Assembly (NCBI GenBank): GCA_013812505.1
Contig: JACCTH010000030.1
Coordinates: 1 to 57,127 of the forward strand
Reading direction: 5' to 3'
DNA length: 57,127 nt
Source of the DNA: Acidimicrobiia bacterium
GTDB taxonomy: Bacteria; Actinomycetota; Acidimicrobiia; Spongiisociales; ZC4RG35
The position numbers and the translations under genes were made by a program. Positions 16,838-25,300 of the stretch are shown here, piece after piece (position 1 is the stretch's first letter; every line of letters begins with the position of its first letter). The notes beneath the pieces are model-generated. The model was not told the origin of the DNA. It was given only the letters and a program-made list of their open reading frames with translations, and made no database searches.

Positions 16838-17355
16838 TTGCTGCCTGACAAGACGAGAGTTGATGGGTTTACTGATTTCGTTTTAGCGAACGAACGGAGG
16901 CTGCGCCACGCGCTTACCGCTGCCCTCGGGTACGACCTCGGCAAAGACGCCGCAGCAGAAGCGCTGGCTTACGGATGGGAGCATTGGGAGCGGGTGGGAG
17001 CGATGGAGAATCCGATCGGCTACCTGTTCGTTGTTGGACGCGCCCGCGGTCGGAGGATGGGTCGGTTGATTCGGGTTGCGTATCCGGCAGTACCCGAGGA
17101 GAAGACTCCCTGGTGTGAAGCCTTCCCGCTGCGCTCGCCGGCTTACCAGAGAAGCAGCGGATAGTGGTGCTACTTGTGTATGGCTATGACTGGCGTCTAA
17201 GCGAAGTCGCGGAAACTCTCGGCGTGTCCAAGAGCACAGTCCAAACCCACGCCGATCGGGCCATGCGCAACCCTGGCCGGGCGCGAACCGCGCTCAATAG
17301 CGCGGCAACCAATCGAGTGAATGCTCGGTTGGCACGCGTTCTTATCAGGTCGTGA
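16838..17355 (+). pseudogene. ECF-like sigma factor, frameshifted
   Basis: The first part (from TTG 16838) resembles sigma region 2: FTDFVLANERRLRHALTAAL, DAAAEALAYGWEHWERVGAM and ENPIGYLFVVGRARGRRMGR. The second part, one frame over, reads AALAGLPEKQRIVVLLVYGY and WRLSEVAETLGVSKSTVQTH, the region 4 helix-turn-helix. The shift falls near 17125-17140. Repairing it would give a factor of about 172 residues. It could be a sequencing error or real decay; the neighbouring fragments favour decay. Confidence 0.65.
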
Positions 17356-17821
17356 CGATCAGCTTGCCGTGTTTGCCCGGACTGAACGCCTCCAGAGCAG
17401 CGCCCATCTGATCCAGCGAGTGCACGTTCTGGATCGGGACACGCAGCTCACCGGACGTCGCCATGGCGCCAAGACGCTGCAGTTTCTCGACGGTCGCGAC
17501 CGCGTTGACGTTGGTGGCGTGGACGTCGCGTCCGGCGAAATATTCCACATCGGCGACACCGAGAAGCGACGCCACCCGGCCGCCCGGGCTCACGACGACA
17601 CAGATATCGGTGAGGGCATCGCCCTGGCTGGCCACATCGATCAATGTCGTGATCCCATCGGGGTAGAGACCACGGACGGCCTCGACGACATTTCCGCCGG
17701 TGTGGGCGACAACATGAGTGGCGCCTAGGTCACGGACGAAAACGTCGTCAGCGGGGGCGGCGGTAGCGATCAGGGTTGCCCCTTCACGAAGACGAACGGC
17801 TCGGCAGTTGACCCTGATGTT
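17345..17821 (-). pseudogene. Zinc-type (MDR) alcohol dehydrogenase, C-terminal remnant
   Basis: On the minus strand an open frame reads EGATLIATAAPADDVFVRDLGATHVVAH and later SPGGRVASLLGVADVEYF, ending ALEAFSPGKHGKLIVTT. This is the NADP-binding half and C-terminus of a quinone-oxidoreductase-like MDR enzyme. Upstream of about 17821 the conserved GAAGGVG nucleotide loop and the whole catalytic N-terminal domain are missing, and no start codon is available. It is a 5'-deleted gene. Confidence 0.65.
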
Positions 17822-18135
17822 GTATCACAGAGATTCGACCGCCTCGTCGCTCGAGTACTACCGCTTCAACAAGCGGACGCAGTCGAACGTCTCGCTGCGA
17901 AGCTCCTTCCGCCAGGATGACCTCGTTACCGCTGACGCAGATGTAACCGGAGTCGCCCGTGATGGTTGCATGGGCACTTTGGAGCCTCGTCCGCGAGCGG
18001 AAGCGGGTAACAAGCGTCAATTTCGGAGCACCGACATTCGCTTAAGCGGAGCCCGGCCATACTGATTGTCATTGTCAAGTCTCGGTACCCGGGCGACATT
18101 TTGGCTTCGGCTCGTACACGACACTTCCCCGGGGG
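17822..18135. other. Gap without recognisable gene
   Basis: This stretch lies between the dehydrogenase remnant and the short peptide next to the tRNA fragment. A minus-strand frame at 17784-18020 contains GYICVSGNEVILAEGASQRD, which I could not assign, and it lacks a ribosome binding site. I see no structural RNA here. Confidence 0.3.
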
Positions 18136-18204
18136 TTAGGAGGCAGCGTTGATCCGCTTGGCCTTGCCTCCAGGGTTGGCGAAGGCTCCGTTGGTTAACC
18201 CCAT
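18136..18204 (-). CDS. 22-aa possible leader or remnant peptide
   Basis: ATG at 18204 follows GAGGTG by 6 nt and encodes MGLTNGAFANPGGKAKRINAAS. It starts only 15 bp after the tRNA-Asn 3' end. It is too short to classify; it may be the start of a gene truncated when the att site formed, or may not be real. Confidence 0.25.
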   Translation of the reverse strand: MGLTNGAFANPGGKAKRINAAS

Positions 18205-18218
18205 TAATCACCTCTTCG

Positions 18219-18260
18219 CTCCGGGGGCGAGAGTCGAACTCGCAACCTACGGATTAACAG
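18219..18260 (-). pseudogene. tRNA-Asn 3' half (att-like site)
   Basis: Reading the minus strand from 18260, the sequence begins with the anticodon loop CTGTTAA (anticodon GTT, Asn), then TCCGT and AGGTT. It continues with the T-arm GCGAG-TTCGACT-CTCGC, whose stem is perfect, and the acceptor strand CCCCGGA with discriminator G. Upstream of 18260 the 5' half (acceptor TCCGGGG and D-arm) is absent. The cut is exactly at the anticodon loop, where tyrosine integrases usually cross over, so this looks like an att remnant left by an integrated element. Confidence 0.7.
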
Positions 18261-18481
18261 ATGGCTTGGAAGCGTCGGATGACCATGAAGAATCACCGGA
18301 GAGCCAGTCGTAAGAACGGTTTTCGATCGCGTTGATTCCGGTCAACTCGCGCCAGTGCTCGTCCTCTGACGGACAAAATACGGACAAGAGTTCTCGTATC
18401 CGAGGAGCGTTGGAGATAGCCGTTCTCCGCGATCTCAAGATGCGCGGAGGTCTTCTGACCCGTCGGTAACCTCAAACGCCG

Positions 18482-19105
18482 ATGGCCACGACCGTGTACA
18501 TCGACGGGTTCAACCTTTACTACGGCGCTCTGCGTGGCACGCCCTACAAGTGGCTCGATCTTGAATCGCTATGCCGCCGGCTGCTTCCCAAGGACGAGAT
18601 CACCAGGATCCGCTATTTCACGGCCCGGATAACCGCCCGTCCTCAGGATCCCCAACAAGCCCAGCGGCAGGAAACCTATTTCAGGGCATTGCGCACTCTC
18701 CCACTGGTATCGATCCACTACGGCCACTTCCTAACCAGAGCTGTGCGCATGCCGCTCACCGAGCCGGGTCGTTACGGTCAAAGGACGGCTGAGGTTCTCA
18801 GGACCGATGAGAAGGGCTCCGATGTCAACCTGGCATCACATCTTCTTCTCGATGGTTTCCAGGGCGCCTGCAATACGGCCGTTGTTGTCACCAACGACTC
18901 TGACCTCCGTGTGCCGATTCGGATCGCCGAGCAAGAGCTCGGCCTCACGGTCGGAGTCATCAATCCGCACCTCCCGGAGTTCAGGTCCCGCGCGCTTCGG
19001 GGGACCTTTTTCAAGCAGCTCCGCACCTCTGCTTTGGCGAGCAGCCAGCTGCCAGAGGTACTCGTCGATACACACGGGGAGATTCGAAAGCCCACAGGGT
19101 GGTAA
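18482..19105 (+). CDS. NYN-domain (LabA/PIN-like) RNase
   Basis: This 207-residue NYN-domain protein carries the acidic residues expected of PIN-like, metal-dependent RNases: TTVYIDGFNLYYGAL at the N-terminus, then EKGSDVNLASHLLLDG (about 119-134) and VVVTNDSDLRVPIRIAEQEL (about 145-164). NYN proteins of this size often occur on mobile elements and near restriction or defence genes. The gene lies 220 bp from the tRNA-Asn att-like fragment, on the side where an integrated element should be. It is probably cytoplasmic; the RNA target is unknown. A strong hairpin follows. Confidence 0.85.
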   Translation: MATTVYIDGFNLYYGALRGTPYKWLDLESLCRRLLPKDEITRIRYFTARITARPQDPQQAQRQETYFRALRTLPLVSIHYGHFLTRAVRMPLTEPGRYGQRTAEVLRTDEKGSDVNLASHLLLDGFQGACNTAVVVTNDSDLRVPIRIAEQELGLTVGVINPHLPEFRSRALRGTFFKQLRTSALASSQLPEVLVDTHGEIRKPTGW

Positions 19106-19113
19106 CAAACGCA

Positions 19114-19138
19114 GAGACCCGCCCCAAAGGCGGGTCTC
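19114..19138 (+). terminator. Hairpin terminator after the NYN gene
   Basis: GAGACCCGCC and GGCGGGTCTC pair over 10 bp around CCAAA, 9 bp downstream of the NYN stop. No long T-run follows. Confidence 0.7.
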
Positions 19139-19315
19139 GCACCCAACCACCAAAGCAGCTGGGGGGATATGCCGACATCATACCCAACTCGGACGGAGAG
19201 TCCACCTTCTCGGGTCCGGTCATCAAAAACGCTGACCTAGCCAACCACGACGAGCGAGGTTCTCCTACACGACAACAAGCGAGTCGGCTGACAAGGAGAT
19301 GAATGACGTCAGTCT

Positions 19316-19747
19316 TCACTCAACCTGTAAGGACCCAAACCAGGACCCTGCAATGGTGGTGACTATTGCCACAACAGCCACGGCGGTTACGAGGATCGAG
19401 CGATACTCGGCCAAGAAGTTGGGGATCACCTCGGACTCGCTCCTGGCCAAGCGAAATGCTTCACGCAATCGGCGACGACTGTTGATTTTGGTAAACGAGC
19501 TCGTCAGAAAAGACCAACGCCGAAATGGTCGAAGCCCCGCCCGCTTTGCGACCCGCCTGGCCCGCGCGTGATTGACGGTTACGCCAATACCAAAGGCGCC
19601 CCAGGAAATTAACGAAGGAACCAAGGAGAAATCCGTCGCGAACAAGGTGCCAATGCCGCTAAGCCAGCCGATTGCCATCAGTCCGCAGCTGAGAAGCTGC
19701 GCCACCGCCTCTGCTCCGTCCTTCACGCCAAACGGATCATCAACCAC
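19316..19747 (-). CDS. Small membrane protein, unknown
   Basis: This 143-residue protein has two membrane helices in its first half (AVAQLLSCGLMAIGWLSGIG, LISWGAFGIGVTV), a strongly basic loop (HARARRVAKRAGLRPFRRW), an amphipathic region and a C-terminal helix (ILVTAVAVVAIVTTIAGSWF). The family is not recognised. It is divergent from the small gene at 19761. Its codon use matches its neighbours, so it is likely a real gene. Confidence 0.5.
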   Translation of the reverse strand: MVDDPFGVKDGAEAVAQLLSCGLMAIGWLSGIGTLFATDFSLVPSLISWGAFGIGVTVNHARARRVAKRAGLRPFRRWSFLTSSFTKINSRRRLREAFRLARSESEVIPNFLAEYRSILVTAVAVVAIVTTIAGSWFGSLQVE

Positions 19748-19760
19748 CGCGAAACCCTAT

Positions 19761-19943
19761 GTGCGGCGGGGCGTCGAGACCTGGGCCAAGGCTACGCGAG
19801 AACTACTCGCCGCATCAAAGAGCGAGCAGGATCCGCAGTCGATGACCGCCTCCATTGATCAGGCCTACACGTCGGCCGTCGCCGCGCTCGACGAGCAACG
19901 GTCTTTCATGAAGCGACTCATCAGCGCCACCCAATCAAACTGA
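19761..19943 (+). CDS. 60-aa helical protein upstream of XRE regulator
   Basis: The frame from GTG 19761 reads VRRGVETWAKATRELLAASK followed by YTSAVAALDEQRSFMKRLIS. It is amphipathic and helical, reminiscent of short phasin-like or regulator-partner proteins. No clear ribosome binding site precedes the GTG, and the open frame extends further upstream, so the start is uncertain. It ends 19 bp before the XRE gene and may share its transcript. Confidence 0.4.
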   Translation: MRRGVETWAKATRELLAASKSEQDPQSMTASIDQAYTSAVAALDEQRSFMKRLISATQSN

Positions 19944-19962
19944 CGCTGGTCGCGACCATCGC

Positions 19963-20325
19963 GTGACCGAGCGTCGCCCCTGGCAGGCTCAGCGAGCCGC
20001 GTTGGGCGCGATTATTCGTGCCCAACGCGAGTTCGCGGACCTGTCGTTACGACAGCTGGCCGAATCGGCCGACGTTTCCAACGCCTATCTCAGCCAGGTC
20101 GAGCGGGGAATTCACGAACCGTCGGTACGGGTGCTGCAAAGCATCGCCGAGGCGTTGGGACTGTCGATGCAGGCCTTCCTCCGTCAAGCCGGAATCATCG
20201 AAGGAGAAGACGCCCCGGCCGGAGTGGAGACAGCGATTAGCGTTGACCCTGACCTCAGCGACTCCCAGAAGAAAGCCCTCATTGCGGTCTATCGAACCTA
20301 CCTGGTAGAGGCGCGGAACGCCTGA
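19963..20325 (+). CDS. XRE-family helix-turn-helix regulator
   Basis: This 120-residue protein starts at GTG 19963. The Cro/CI-type HTH spans about residues 14-70: IIRAQREFADLSLRQLAESA, then DVSNAYLSQVERGIHEPSVR and VLQSIAEALGLSMQAFL. The acidic C-terminal tail (VDPDLSDSQKKALIAVYRTY) may be for dimerisation or protein contact. Regulators of this exact form are frequent in actinobacteria. The target is probably the adjacent small gene. Confidence 0.8.
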   Translation: MTERRPWQAQRAALGAIIRAQREFADLSLRQLAESADVSNAYLSQVERGIHEPSVRVLQSIAEALGLSMQAFLRQAGIIEGEDAPAGVETAISVDPDLSDSQKKALIAVYRTYLVEARNA

Positions 20326-20575
20326 GCTGGAAGGCGAACCAATCGGGACCAAGGGAGATAGAGCGTTGCTCAACTCGGATCGCTTCGCCGAAATCACGGC
20401 CATGGCTACAAGAAGGCCGTCCAGGAGTTTTCTCGCCTAGGTCCTGCAAGAGGGCCAGGGAGCGCGCATCACGGAATCCATCTCCGCCGACACCGTACCT
20501 TTCCACTCCAATTGGCCCAGGGCGCCCAGCTGTATCCAGATGAGTCAAGAAGTTTTCTGGAGGGTCTCCCCTCCC

Positions 20576-21052
20576 TCAGGTCGGGAGCCGGCCGCTGACT
20601 CGTCCTTGTGGAGACATTGACGATCTCTCGGGCGGATCGCCCCAGTCGCTGGCCAGTGCCCGTCGGAGTTGGTCGACCGGCCGGTCGCCGATTCGGGTCC
20701 GTAGCTCGGTCTCGACCTGGCTGAAGGTCTCTAGCGCCAGACGGACACTCTTTCGGCCCCGAGCGGTAGGACGTACGAGCCTTGACCGGCGACTGTCCGG
20801 GTCGGGCACAACCTCAACTAAGCCTTGTCGTTCGAGTCCTTGTACAAGTTCGTTGATCGCCTGCCGGCTCACACCCAGTCGGCGCGCCAAGTGAGCTTGA
20901 CGGATGCCATCGAAGGGGAGATCGGCGAACAGAAGCGACTGGGCGGAGGTGACCTTTAGCCCCATCCGGTCGTTCAGCGCCATGAGGAGCGCCTGGTCGA
21001 ACCACCGGAACCGGTCCAGGAGCAGACGGGCCAGGTTCATTGATTTGGACAT
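20576..21052 (-). CDS. MarR-family repressor
   Basis: The winged-helix domain is clear: DLPFDGIRQAHLARRLGVSR then QAINELVQGLERQGLVEVVP, with the wing DPDSRRSRLVRPTARG (about 53-110). An N-terminal helix and a C-terminal helix for dimerisation flank it; 158 residues is normal for the family. It is divergent from the SRPBCC gene, and the intergenic region carries two matching inverted repeats over a promoter (21075-21117). It most likely represses both itself and the SRPBCC gene until a ligand binds. Confidence 0.85.
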   Translation of the reverse strand: MSKSMNLARLLLDRFRWFDQALLMALNDRMGLKVTSAQSLLFADLPFDGIRQAHLARRLGVSRQAINELVQGLERQGLVEVVPDPDSRRSRLVRPTARGRKSVRLALETFSQVETELRTRIGDRPVDQLRRALASDWGDPPERSSMSPQGRVSGRLPT

Positions 21053-21074
21053 ATCAACAGCCTAGGGGGAATAC

Positions 21075-21117
21075 CGTCAGGTAGCTTGACGTTATTAAAA
21101 CGTCAGGTATCCTGACG
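21075..21117 (+). promoter_or_regulatory. Double MarR operator over the SRPBCC promoter
   Basis: Two 17-bp copies of CGTCAGG-N3-CCTGACG lie 26 bp apart: 21075-21091 (one mismatch, CTTGACG) and 21101-21117 (perfect). A promoter for the plus-strand gene reads TTGACG at 21086-21091, then 16 bp, then TATCCT at 21108-21113. One operator therefore covers the -35 and the other the -10, a layout that fits repression by the divergently encoded MarR protein. Confidence 0.8.
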
Positions 21118-21143
21118 CTTCCGAGGAGAGAAGAGGAGTAGTC

Positions 21144-21557
21144 ATGGCCACCACGGTCACCGACACCGCACGGATCACGATCGACGCGCCCTTCGAGCAG
21201 GTCACGTCCGACCTCGCCGACCCGATCACCCACCCGGAGTGGGCCACCGAGTTCTTCTCGGGACAGGCGCGGACGACAAGCGAACAGGAAGTGTTGGCAA
21301 ATGTGCCCCGGATGGGAGGCGAGGTGCATATGAAAGTCGACGGCGACCCCACCACCGGGCGAATCGACATCTACCTGGCACCCCTTGGGGTGCCCTTCGG
21401 TCCGCCCCTGCCAGTCAGGGTGCTCCCCAACGGCGACGGGGTCGACGTGCTGTTCACCTTGGCCCGAGCACCCGGTCTCACCGATACCGAGTGGGAGGCG
21501 GGTCTGGCCTCGATGCAGCGAGAGCTCGAAAACCTAAAGCGGCGTCACGAGCAATAA
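21144..21557 (+). CDS. SRPBCC-superfamily (START-like) protein
   Basis: This 137-residue protein starts ATTVTDTARITIDAPFEQVTS, the first strand and helix of the Bet v1/START helix-grip fold, and contains VHMKVDGDPTTGRIDIYLAP. Family members bind hydrophobic ligands or act as cyclases. The ATG at 21144 has a long GA-rich ribosome binding site (GAGGAG). The MarR operators upstream suggest ligand-induced expression, so it may bind or modify the MarR inducer (inference). Confidence 0.75.
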   Translation: MATTVTDTARITIDAPFEQVTSDLADPITHPEWATEFFSGQARTTSEQEVLANVPRMGGEVHMKVDGDPTTGRIDIYLAPLGVPFGPPLPVRVLPNGDGVDVLFTLARAPGLTDTEWEAGLASMQRELENLKRRHEQ

Positions 21558-21569
21558 GTAGGTCTCGCG

Positions 21570-22538
21570 TCACGCCGACGCAAACGCGTTAACGCCCGTC
21601 AGTTCGGCCGACACGGTCCAGAGGCGGGCAGCAGTGCCGGGGTCGATCGCGTGCGCGTCGACGCCCTCGGTGCGCGCGGTCGGCGACCCGACCACCGTCG
21701 GCTCCGCCACGTCGCAGTTCTCGCAGTACACCCCACCCTTACCCGTCAGCGCCGTTGTGGTGGCTGCCCAGGTCGAGGTCGATGCGCCCTGCTGGAGCGT
21801 CTTGAAGCGCTGGTTGAGGTTCCCCTCCTCATCCATCCACCCCATGGCGATCATCTCCTCTCGTGCGAGGTGGCGCTGAAGCGGAGTGAAGATGCCGCCA
21901 GGGTGAACGGCGAAAGCGCGTACCCCGGCGTCCTGGCCCAGCGAGTCGAGGTGCACCGCGAACAGGCTGTTGGCCGTCTTGGCCTGTCCGTAAGCCTGCC
22001 ACTTGTCGTAACCGTCCTCGAACTGCAGGTCGTCAAAACGGATCGGTGAGAGCTTGTGAGCGGTGGAAGACAACACCACGACACGCCCGCCGCCGGCGAC
22101 CAAGCTCGGCCAGAGGGAGGTTCGACAGCGCGAAGTGGCCGAGGTGGTTAATAGCAAACTGCGCCTCCCAGCCGGGCCCGACGCGGGTTTCAGGGCAGGC
22201 CATGATCGCTGCATTGTTGATGAGGATGTCCACCCTGCGCCCGGTATCGAGGAACCGCCGGGCGAAAGCGTGGATGCTGTCGAGGTTTCCGAGATCAAGA
22301 TCGTCGACCTCTACGCGGTCGAGCCCGTGAAGGGCCTCCTTGGCATGGGGCGGCGTCGCGCCGGCACCACCACCCGCGCCCCGGCGCTCGCAAGAACGCG
22401 TACCGTTTCGAAGCCAAGCCCCGAGTAATCGCCGGTCACGATCGCGAGCTTGCCTGAGAGATCGATGCCTTCTAGGACGTCGCTAGTCGTGCTGCGCGGG
22501 CCGAAACCCGAGTCGATGGGCTGCTGGGGAGTAGTCAC
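21570..22538 (-). pseudogene. Short-chain dehydrogenase (two frameshifts)
   Basis: Starting at 22538, frame one reads GIDLSGKLAIVTGDYSGLGF with the TGxxxGxG cofactor loop. Frame two reads AKEALHGLDRVEVDDLDLGN, VDILINNAAIMACPETRVG and INHLGHFALSNL. Frame three reads GGGRVVVLSSTAHKLSPIRF and DKWQAYGQAKTANSLF, with catalytic Ser, Tyr and Lys. Both shifts (about 22345 and 22105) fall in C-runs, so single-base errors are plausible. Repaired, it would be a retinol-dehydrogenase-like SDR of about 320 residues. It converges on the SRPBCC gene. Confidence 0.8.
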
Positions 22539-22567
22539 GACGCCGCGCTGACACTCCTGGCGCCGTT

Positions 22568-23641
22568 CACGAGAGCGGGTAGGGCGACTGCACCCACCAG
22601 GGAACGTTGGATGTCTCTATCCGCACCACCCATTTCACCCACCAGAAGCCGCGCCGGTCCGGTGCCACCAGCCGGGCGGAAGCGACGGGCGTAGCCGGTG
22701 ACCGACCAAACCGCGATGCTGCGCCCCTCCCCCGGGTTGATCAGCTGATCGAGACGGACCCCGCTCCAGAGCTGGCGTGACTGCTGTCGGAGAGAAGCCG
22801 CTCTCGGCCGGCCACGGTTTCCCCCCGTTCACCGATCTCGGCCGCTTGTGGCTCGCGGCTAAACCAGCCGCTCGTGCAGTCGAGTTCGGCGGTGATCGTC
22901 TCGTTCTCCATCGCGGTCAGCTCCGACAAAGTCAGGGACCGTCGACCCGAGGAGTCATCGATGTCGACTTGCCACGAGGAGGCGTCGAGGCTCGGAGTGC
23001 GATCGTCGAGCCAGGACGTCAACGGGACTCCTTCCGGAACGAACGAGGAACGCTCGTGGGATCCGCTGAAGCGGCGCTTAGCGCCCGGCAGTTGGGCGAG
23101 CGCGATCGCGCGATCGCCGCTCCACCAGAGCAACGCTGCCGCCGAGGCCAGACCGCCCAACCGGATGAGGTTGCGCCGTGACACATCGACTGCTCGTGGC
23201 GTCATCTTTCGGGCCCAAACATGCCAGATCGCCAGCGGGATGATGAGCAGAGCGGTGGCGAAATGCACCCAGAGCACGGTGAAGGGGCCGATGTGGGTTA
23301 GGCACTCCGATGGAGTGGAGGATGCCTGTGGCGAGCAGGATCACCGCCAGCAGAGCCATAAGGAGGGAGAGGGCTCGCTTTCGGTTCTGGCGGGCTATCC
23401 CCCGCTGAGCCACCCTCGTCTTCCAGGGGGCAAGAAGCACGACCGACAGGCCAACCACGCCATGCACGATCGCCATCCAGCCCCCGACCAAAGGGGTGCC
23501 CAAAGCCTGGGTAGTTAGGCCGGTGGCGAAGGCAGAGATCAAGAGGACAAGAAGGGCAAGGTTGGTGCGTCGTCCTTGCGCGCGCGGGCCGGGCCGATTG
23601 GCGGGCTCGGATCCGCCAATGGAGACAGTTCGCTGTCTCAT
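22568..23641 (-). pseudogene. Sulfite-oxidase-like molybdopterin protein, rearranged
   Basis: From ATG 23641 the product has an N-terminal membrane domain (RRTNLALLVLLISAFATGLT, VHGVVGLSVVLLAPW), continued in another frame by WVHFATALLIIPLAIWHVWARK and SRRNLIRLGGLASAAALLWW. It then resembles membrane-fused sulfite-oxidase-like enzymes: LDCTSGWFSR carries the molybdenum-ligand Cys. QLWSGVRLDQLI, WSVTGYARRF and RLVAPDRRGFWWVKWVVRIE follow in further frames, ending WWVQSPYPLS. The core between LDQLI and VTGYARRF is missing, and a segment encoding GEKPLSAGHGFP is present in the opposite orientation at 22780-22824. It is non-functional as it stands. Confidence 0.75.
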
Positions 23642-23680
23642 GGCCAACCTCATAACGAGCGTTGGAGTACCGGGTAGTAG

Positions 23681-24331
23681 ATGAAAAGCGAACCAACCCG
23701 GCGCAGCGATGAGGTGACGGATGCCCTTCTCGACGCCGCCCGTCATGTGTTGGACCAGCAGGGTCCGGGGGCGCTGACGGTACGAGCAATCGCCCAGAGG
23801 AGGCCGGCACCTCGACTATGGCGGTGTATAGCCGCTTTGGCGGGAAGGATGCGATCCTCGAAGCGCTCTATCGGCGTGGGTTCGAGATCCTGCGTCGATA
23901 TCTCGCCGGAGGTACCTCCGGCCGAGTCCGGGCGGGCCGTCATCATCGAGTTGGGGCTTGGCTACCGGCGGTTCGCCCTGGTCAACCCTGCGCTTTACGG
24001 ATTCATGTTCGAGCGTCCTCTGCCCGGCTTCGACCCGCCGATGGAACTCCGACAACAGAGTTTGCTCGAGACGTTCGGCATCTTGGTGACCGCCGTCACC
24101 CGATTCCTGGATGAAGAGATGAACCGCGAAGAGGACCCGGTAATGGTGTCGTATCTGATCTGGTGCGCTCTGCACGGGGCAATGAGCCTCGAGTTGACCC
24201 AAGCCGCGCGTTCCCCTTTTCCCGGCTGGATCCCAAGTGAGCCCGACACTGCCGAACGGGCATACCTACGCCTGGTCGCAACGGTCCTCGACGGACTCAC
24301 CAGCACCGACCGAGCGGCGAGAGACCGCTGA
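23681..24331 (+). pseudogene. TetR-family regulator with compensating frameshifts
   Basis: The N-terminus reads SDEVTDALLDAARHVLDQQG then ALTVRAIAQ, the start of a TetR HTH. The recognition helix EAGTSTMAVYSRFGGKDAILEALYRRG lies in the next frame (23803-23920), after which the original frame resumes with RAVIIELGLGYRRFALVNPA and ends with a normal ligand-binding domain. Two small indels (about 23795 and 23915) therefore scramble the DNA-binding part in the main frame. It is divergent from the sulfite-oxidase-like gene and was probably its regulator. Confidence 0.7.
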
Positions 24332-24346
24332 TGGCATTTCTTCCCC

Positions 24347-25300
24347 TCACTCCACCGGGCGCGTTCGAGAGGCGATTACGTGGAACGCCTCTTCGGCGGC
24401 GGACTTGAGGCTGAGCTGGCCCGAGAGGACCTGTTTGGCAAGGCTTTCGAAATCAGGTTCCTCGCTCACATAGGCCGAAGCAAGCTCGGCAACGGCGGCG
24501 GCCAGTTGTTGTTGGGCACGGACAGTCGCCGCTCGCGCGCATTCGCTCGGGTCGAGTTGGGCCCAATGCTCGCGGACTTTGGCAAAAAGCTCCGACACGC
24601 CAGTGTTGTCGATCGCCACGGTTGAGATGATCGGCTGGCGCCATCCGCCTCCCGACGACGCAGGTAGGGCCTCGTGGAGGCTGCGGTCCGCCTTCTTCGC
24701 CATGGGATGGTCAGCTTTGTTCAGAACGAATATGTCGGCGATCTCGAGGACCCCGGCCTTAACCGCCTGCGTCTCATCGCCAAATCCGGGAGCCGCGACG
24801 AAGATGACGGTCTGGGCAAGATGCATGATGCTGATCTCGGCCTGACCCGCACCGACGGTCTCGACGATCACGCTGTTGAAACCAAAGCCGTCGAGTACGT
24901 CAACCACCCGGGCTGTTGCACTCGACAATCCGCCGAGCTGTCCGCGGGAAGCAACAGAGCGGACAAAGACCTCGTCGTCAAGAGCGTGGTCCGACATGCG
25001 GATACGGTCGCCGAGAATTGCTCCACCCCCGTATGGGCTTGACGGGTCGACTGCAACCACAGCTACGGAAAGCCCAGCCCGCCGGTGCTCTCCGATCAGG
25101 GCATTGACCAGCGTGGACTTGCCTGCGCCGGGGGGACCGGTGACACCCACGACGTGTGCTTTTCCGGTTCGTCCGTACACCGCCGCCAGCACTGCTTTCG
25201 CCTCAGGACGATCATTCTCAACGGCCGAGATCGCTCGCCCGAGAACCCGGCGATCGCCTCCCGCGAATCGGTGCTGGTCGAAACCACGATTGCGAGTCAC
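24347..25300 (-). CDS. meaB: MeaB/ArgK-type GTPase, mutase chaperone
   Basis: MeaB-type GTPases load adenosylcobalamin into acyl-CoA mutases and protect them from inactivation. The 317-residue protein shows Walker A VVGVTGPPGAGKSTLVNALI, switch region VDPSSPYGGGAILGDRIRM, the family-specific ETVGAGQAEISIMHLAQTVI, and NKAD for guanine recognition. The GTG start at 25300 overlaps the TetR stop by GTGA and gives the standard N-terminus RFAGGDRRVLGRAISAVEN. It is the last gene of the operon carrying both mutase subunits. Confidence 0.9.
   Translation of the reverse strand: MTRNRGFDQHRFAGGDRRVLGRAISAVENDRPEAKAVLAAVYGRTGKAHVVGVTGPPGAGKSTLVNALIGEHRRAGLSVAVVAVDPSSPYGGGAILGDRIRMSDHALDDEVFVRSVASRGQLGGLSSATARVVDVLDGFGFNSVIVETVGAGQAEISIMHLAQTVIFVAAPGFGDETQAVKAGVLEIADIFVLNKADHPMAKKADRSLHEALPASSGGGWRQPIISTVAIDNTGVSELFAKVREHWAQLDPSECARAATVRAQQQLAAAVAELASAYVSEEPDFESLAKQVLSGQLSLKSAAEEAFHVIASRTRPVE

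Noticed and set aside
17784-18020. 78-aa minus-strand frame with GYICVSGNEVILAEG
   Set aside because: The sequence looks protein-like but has no start signal or family, and lies in a degraded zone; kept only as a note in the gap entry.
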